From: Akkermansiaceae bacterium
GTDB taxonomy: Bacteria; Verrucomicrobiota; Verrucomicrobiia; Verrucomicrobiales; Akkermansiaceae
Assembly: GCA_011524615.1 (NCBI GenBank)
Contig: WTJZ01000004.1
Coordinates: forward strand, 1-8,673
DNA length: 8,673 bases
Reading direction: 5' to 3'
The stretch's first letter is position 1. Each line of letters opens with the position of its first letter. Under the pieces are notes generated by a model. The model had not been told where the DNA came from, did not search any database, and worked only from the letters and a program-made list of their open reading frames with translations. Positions 5,502 through 8,673 of the stretch are shown here, in pieces. The position numbers and the translations under genes are program-made.

Positions 5502-6653
5502 ATGTGGAGTTTTAGCCGTTACAGCATCTTTCTCTTGATCTTGAGTGTCGTCTTTTTAGTCGGCATTGGATTAGTGATGTTGGCTTCTACCAGTCCATGG
5601 GTAGAGCCTGAGCACATGGAGTATGCTCATGTGAAGAAGCAGGTCTCCTTCCTGGTGATCGGAACGATCGGGGCGGTGATGGCTGCACTGATTCCGTTCG
5701 ACTGGTATAGTAGGGGAGTCTGGGGCTTTTTCGCAGTAGCGGTCATCTTACTGATTCTCTGTTATGTCCCAGGAGTGGGCATCGAGGTGAATGGCTCTTA
5801 CCGCTGGATTAAGTTCCCGTTCCTACGTCAGTTCCAGCCCTCTGAGCCTTCTAAGATTGTTCTGACTCTGATGGTGGCATGGTGGATGGTAAAGCAATGT
5901 GCCGAGCCTCAACAGTACCTGAGAGGCTTTTTCTACCCGTTACTTATTCTCTCTATACCTGCTGCCCTGATCTTTATGGAGAAGGACATGGGGACGACTG
6001 CGGTGATCATCGCATCGGCCTTCTTATTACTCTTTGTAGCGGGGACACGCTGGTGGCTCTTGTTGAGTTCTGCGGTACTGGGCGTAGGAGGATTGATCGC
6101 ATTTGTTCATATGCTTGGCGGGAACCGTGCGGCGCGTCTCTTAGCCTTTCAGGACCTAGAGGCGACTAAGCTCGATTACGGCTTACAGCAATGGCGTTCA
6201 CTACTGGCATTTGCCTCTGGAGGTGTTAATGGAGTAGGACTGGGCAATGGCGCTGAGAAGCACGGGTACCTTCCCTTTGCTCATACGGACTTTATCTTTC
6301 CCATTATTGGCGAGGAGTTAGGCCTAGCGGCGACCTTAGCGGTGATTTTGGCCTTTGTATTGATCGCCGTAGCGGGGATCTTAATTGCGCAACGTGCACC
6401 TGATCGCTTTATGTCACTGGTGGCGGTCGGTCTTACTGCTAACATTGTGATCCCGGCGGCTGTGAATGTCGGAGTAGCAACTGCGATGTTGCCTAATACG
6501 GGGTTACCATTGCCCTTAGTCAGTTACGGTGGAACGAACCTGATCTTCACGCTAGTGAGTGTGGGGCTCCTTTGTGGGGTTTACCTCCGTTCATCGTATC
6601 AAGAGTCAGCCGCAGTCACAACGAGGAGGAGCAGGCGTATTATGCGTCTCTGA
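5502..6653 (+). CDS. ftsW: FtsW/RodA-family (SEDS) peptidoglycan polymerase, FtsW-like
   Basis: A polytopic inner-membrane protein (383 aa, about ten hydrophobic segments) of the SEDS family, which polymerises lipid II into glycan strands together with a class B penicillin-binding protein. FtsW works at the division septum, RodA in elongation. Motifs in order are NGSYRWI (97-103), QPSEPSKI (112-119), EKDMGTT (160-166), GLGNGAEKHGYLPFAHTDFIFPIIGEELGL (246-275, split here by the catalytic-type Asp D263) and PNTGLPLPLVSYGGTN (331-346). GLGNGxEKxxYLP-AHTDFIF is closer to FtsW than to RodA. Most relatives have Glu where this protein has Phe259 in LPFAHTDF. The cytoplasmic tail is basic (TTRRSRRIMRL). 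ATG 5502 is the only reasonable start, since an in-frame TAG lies 21 bases upstream, and it has no Shine-Dalgarno. No division or cell-wall gene lies next to it, so it appears outside a dcw cluster, and its FtsW versus RodA role is an inference. Confidence 0.87.
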   Translation: MWSFSRYSIFLLILSVVFLVGIGLVMLASTSPWVEPEHMEYAHVKKQVSFLVIGTIGAVMAALIPFDWYSRGVWGFFAVAVILLILCYVPGVGIEVNGSYRWIKFPFLRQFQPSEPSKIVLTLMVAWWMVKQCAEPQQYLRGFFYPLLILSIPAALIFMEKDMGTTAVIIASAFLLLFVAGTRWWLLLSSAVLGVGGLIAFVHMLGGNRAARLLAFQDLEATKLDYGLQQWRSLLAFASGGVNGVGLGNGAEKHGYLPFAHTDFIFPIIGEELGLAATLAVILAFVLIAVAGILIAQRAPDRFMSLVAVGLTANIVIPAAVNVGVATAMLPNTGLPLPLVSYGGTNLIFTLVSVGLLCGVYLRSSYQESAAVTTRRSRRIMRL

Positions 6654-6743
6654 TATTAGTAAGAATTCTCTTCCCGCATTTATCTGACAGTAATAATCAC
6701 TTTTTGGGTTATAAAATGCGTCTATTCGTCTTACGATACTAGT

Positions 6744-6772
6744 TTGACTGATAGAATTTGGTATATTATCTC
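6744..6772 (+). promoter_or_regulatory. weak candidate promoter for the esterase gene
   Basis: TTGACT (6744-6749) matches the -35 consensus at five of six positions. With a 17-base spacer the -10 would be TATCTC (6767-6772), a modest match, and AT-rich TATATTAT overlaps just before it. It would leave a leader of only a few bases before ATG 6786. Nothing else in 6654-6785 looks better, and no terminator was found after the SEDS gene, so read-through is also possible. Confidence 0.3.
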
Positions 6773-6785
6773 ATACCTTAAGCAT

Positions 6786-8663
6786 ATGAAGTTACTATTA
6801 CTATTCGCACTATGCTGTAGTGCACTGGCAGAGGATACCCTGAGATCCCTGAAGCCCGGAGAACAAGCACCCCAGAGCTTTGATGCGCTCTGGTCCGAGT
6901 TTGATCCACGTAAAGACCCTCTAGATGTGGAGGTTCTTCACGAATATGAGGAGGATGGTGTAGTCGTGAAGGTGATTCGATATTGTGTCGGAACCTTTAA
7001 GGGGCAGAAGTCGATGGTGGCGGCCGTCTATGGATATCCTAAAGGGGCAGAAAACCTACCTGCTCTTGTAAATGCACATGGTGGTGGGCAGTATGCTGAT
7101 GCACGCGCGGTCGTCTCTAATGCTAAGCGTGGATACGCGACTCTCACTGTTTCTTGGGCTGGCCGAATCGCGTCCAAGGGGTATGGAGTGAATCCATCAG
7201 TGGTGAAGCTCTTTTGGGACAGCAAGAAGGATGACCCTAAGTACCGTGTGATCACCGACTGGGGTGCGATCGATGGGTATCATGCACCCTGCCGTCACCC
7301 TAGGAGTGCATCGGCGCGAATTGCTCCACATGAGCTCACCTTAGATGAGGTCGACTCCCCACGTAACAGTCTTTGGTTCCTTGCGACGATGGCGACTCGT
7401 CGTGGGATCACCTTCCTCGAACAGCAGCCACAGGTGAACCCGGACAAGATCGGGATGTATGGCCACTCCATGGGGGGGAAGATCACAGTACTCACAGCAG
7501 CAAGTGATAAGCGTCTCAAGGTCGCAGTACCTACCTGTGGCGGAATTAGCAACAATGAGAACTCCAGCGCTCTCTATAATGCTACTCTAGGAGATATTGT
7601 GAATCTCCAGCATATTACCTGCCCGATCAAGTTCTTGAGCCCAGCGAATGATTTCCATGGTAACTTCTTCGATATCCCACAGGCGTTTGATCTCGTGCAG
7701 AGCGAGGACGTCCGTGTCACCGCCGCACCCCATCATAATCACCAAGATACCGGACAGTACACGATTGCAGGCTTTGAGTTTATCGATCATTACCTGAAGG
7801 GCGCTCCTGCACTACCTCAGAGCCCTGAGATCTCCGTATCTCTAGAAGCAGGCAAAGGAGCTGTGGCGACGGTGAGCTTTGAGGAGCGTGCGAATGTAAA
7901 ATCTGTTGATGTCTTCTACACCCAACAAGGACCTACAGAAAAGGTGAATGGTAAGGCCGCTAACCCGCGCTTTAAGTTCTGGCACCATGCAAAGCCGGTG
8001 AAGGTGGATGGAGTCTGGACCGTAACGCTCCCTCTTAATAACCCAAGTGCTTCTCTCACCGCATATGCGAATGTGGAATACGCCTTTGCACAGCCTGAGA
8101 GTGCGACGAGTTATTACTACTCAATGTTTACCACCGACAGCATGGTGATTAGTTCAGTTCCTCAGATGTACACTGCGGAGCAAGTCCAGGCGGCAGCTCT
8201 ACCAGCAACATTACCAGCGACGACAGAAATTGAGAACTTTGGTCCAGGATGGGAGAGAGGGTGGTTCACTTACCAGCCAGAGCAATCATGGGCAATCAAG
8301 ACGAACAAGCTCTATAATCCAGTATGGAAGGCTCCAGATACTCAGAATTCTAAGCTGAGCCTGCAGGTGAAGACCGAGCAACCTAACACACTGGTGATCC
8401 GACTCGATGACTATGTTGCGAGCCAGGAACTCCCTGGTGGAGAGGCGGCTCAAGAGGTCGCTCTGAATCCATCAGACTTCCAGAATGCCAAGGGGGAACT
8501 CATGGCCTCATGGCTGGGGGCTAGCCAGTTAGAGATCGCTCCCTATATCTCGGTTAGATCACGCTTTAACCATAACGGAATCGTTAAGAGCGAGAAGCTC
8601 GAGCGCGGCACCCGAAACTGGAAGGGCAGCGCTCCAGAATTCATCTCACTGCGTTGGCAGTAA
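6786..8663 (+). CDS. exported alpha/beta-hydrolase, dienelactone hydrolase / acetylxylan-esterase-like
   Basis: A secreted or periplasmic esterase-type hydrolase (625 aa). Signal peptide 1-15 (MKLLLLFALCCSALA), with cysteines at 10-11 but no clear lipobox. The catalytic alpha/beta-hydrolase domain covers about 45-340: HGGG (98-101) fits the oxyanion-hole strand, GHSMGG (226-231) holds the nucleophile S228, PAND (286-289) supplies the likely acid D289, and HHNH (316-319) the likely histidine. Between strand and nucleophile is a large insertion (about 126-190). Residues about 345-480 form a beta-rich domain, and 481-625 (from ENFGPGWERGWFTYQPEQ) another Trp-rich beta domain that may bind carbohydrate; I cannot name either. 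Substrate is unknown; acetylated or methyl-esterified polysaccharide is the usual guess for such enzymes. The frame is open to TTG 6744, but ATG 6786 starts exactly at the signal peptide. No Shine-Dalgarno is visible. The gene is complete, ending TAATG. Confidence 0.82.
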   Translation: MKLLLLFALCCSALAEDTLRSLKPGEQAPQSFDALWSEFDPRKDPLDVEVLHEYEEDGVVVKVIRYCVGTFKGQKSMVAAVYGYPKGAENLPALVNAHGGGQYADARAVVSNAKRGYATLTVSWAGRIASKGYGVNPSVVKLFWDSKKDDPKYRVITDWGAIDGYHAPCRHPRSASARIAPHELTLDEVDSPRNSLWFLATMATRRGITFLEQQPQVNPDKIGMYGHSMGGKITVLTAASDKRLKVAVPTCGGISNNENSSALYNATLGDIVNLQHITCPIKFLSPANDFHGNFFDIPQAFDLVQSEDVRVTAAPHHNHQDTGQYTIAGFEFIDHYLKGAPALPQSPEISVSLEAGKGAVATVSFEERANVKSVDVFYTQQGPTEKVNGKAANPRFKFWHHAKPVKVDGVWTVTLPLNNPSASLTAYANVEYAFAQPESATSYYYSMFTTDSMVISSVPQMYTAEQVQAAALPATLPATTEIENFGPGWERGWFTYQPEQSWAIKTNKLYNPVWKAPDTQNSKLSLQVKTEQPNTLVIRLDDYVASQELPGGEAAQEVALNPSDFQNAKGELMASWLGASQLEIAPYISVRSRFNHNGIVKSEKLERGTRNWKGSAPEFISLRWQ

Positions 8664-8673
8664 TGAGATACGC
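8663..8673 (+). CDS. possible start of a downstream gene (partial)
   Basis: The esterase stop and a new ATG overlap as TAATG (ATG 8663-8665), a frequent layout of coupled genes. Only three codons and two bases (M-R-Y...) remain in the window, so this may be chance. Confidence 0.2.

Noticed and set aside
6692..6715. ATAATC...GGTTAT hairpin with T run after the SEDS gene as a terminator
   Set aside because: The stem is short and A/T-based and the T run is in the loop, not after the stem.

Overview
The window reads as a chromosomal segment from a Gram-negative, LPS-bearing bacterium. It most likely comes from Verrucomicrobiota or a close PVC-group relative. The reasons are an LptD outer-membrane LPS transporter, a small conserved protein with a HAYLHR...EGD...NAxYWY signature that I associate with verrucomicrobial genomes, a Planctomycetes/Verrucomicrobia-style exported dienelactone-hydrolase-like esterase, and generally weak Shine-Dalgarno sequences. 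The phylum assignment is an inference from remembered family distributions, not a search result.

Layout. The first ~92 bases may be the tail of an upstream gene. Next come a 98-aa conserved protein and an undecaprenol/diacylglycerol kinase (dgkA-type) overlapping by ATGA, so they are probably translationally coupled. After a 126-base gap come lptD (764 aa) and, 10 bases later, an NfsB-like nitroreductase, closed by a clear intrinsic terminator (3870-3897). A secreted, lysine-rich DUF3108-type protein follows. It converges on a 54-aa membrane or secreted ORF on the minus strand (4798-4962), and one strong bidirectional hairpin terminator (4744-4778) lies between the two.

From 4963 to 5501 there is no convincing gene. 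The stretch holds several inverted repeats and a run of ~10-bp TTTCGYG units, and looks like degenerate copies of dispersed noncoding repeats. It is followed by an FtsW/RodA-family SEDS protein (383 aa) and, after a 132-base spacer, by an exported 625-aa alpha/beta-hydrolase that finishes 10 bases before the window end.

Functionally, several genes serve the cell envelope. The DgkA-type enzyme phosphorylates a lipid (undecaprenol or diacylglycerol), LptD inserts LPS into the outer membrane, and FtsW/RodA polymerises peptidoglycan from lipid II. The DUF3108 protein and the esterase are exported. No mobile element, CRISPR array, tRNA or rRNA was seen. Most of the window is ordinary core genome; the less ordinary parts are the small minus-strand ORF, the repeat-like intergenic region, an LptD with a single cysteine, and the uncharacterised C-terminal half of the esterase.
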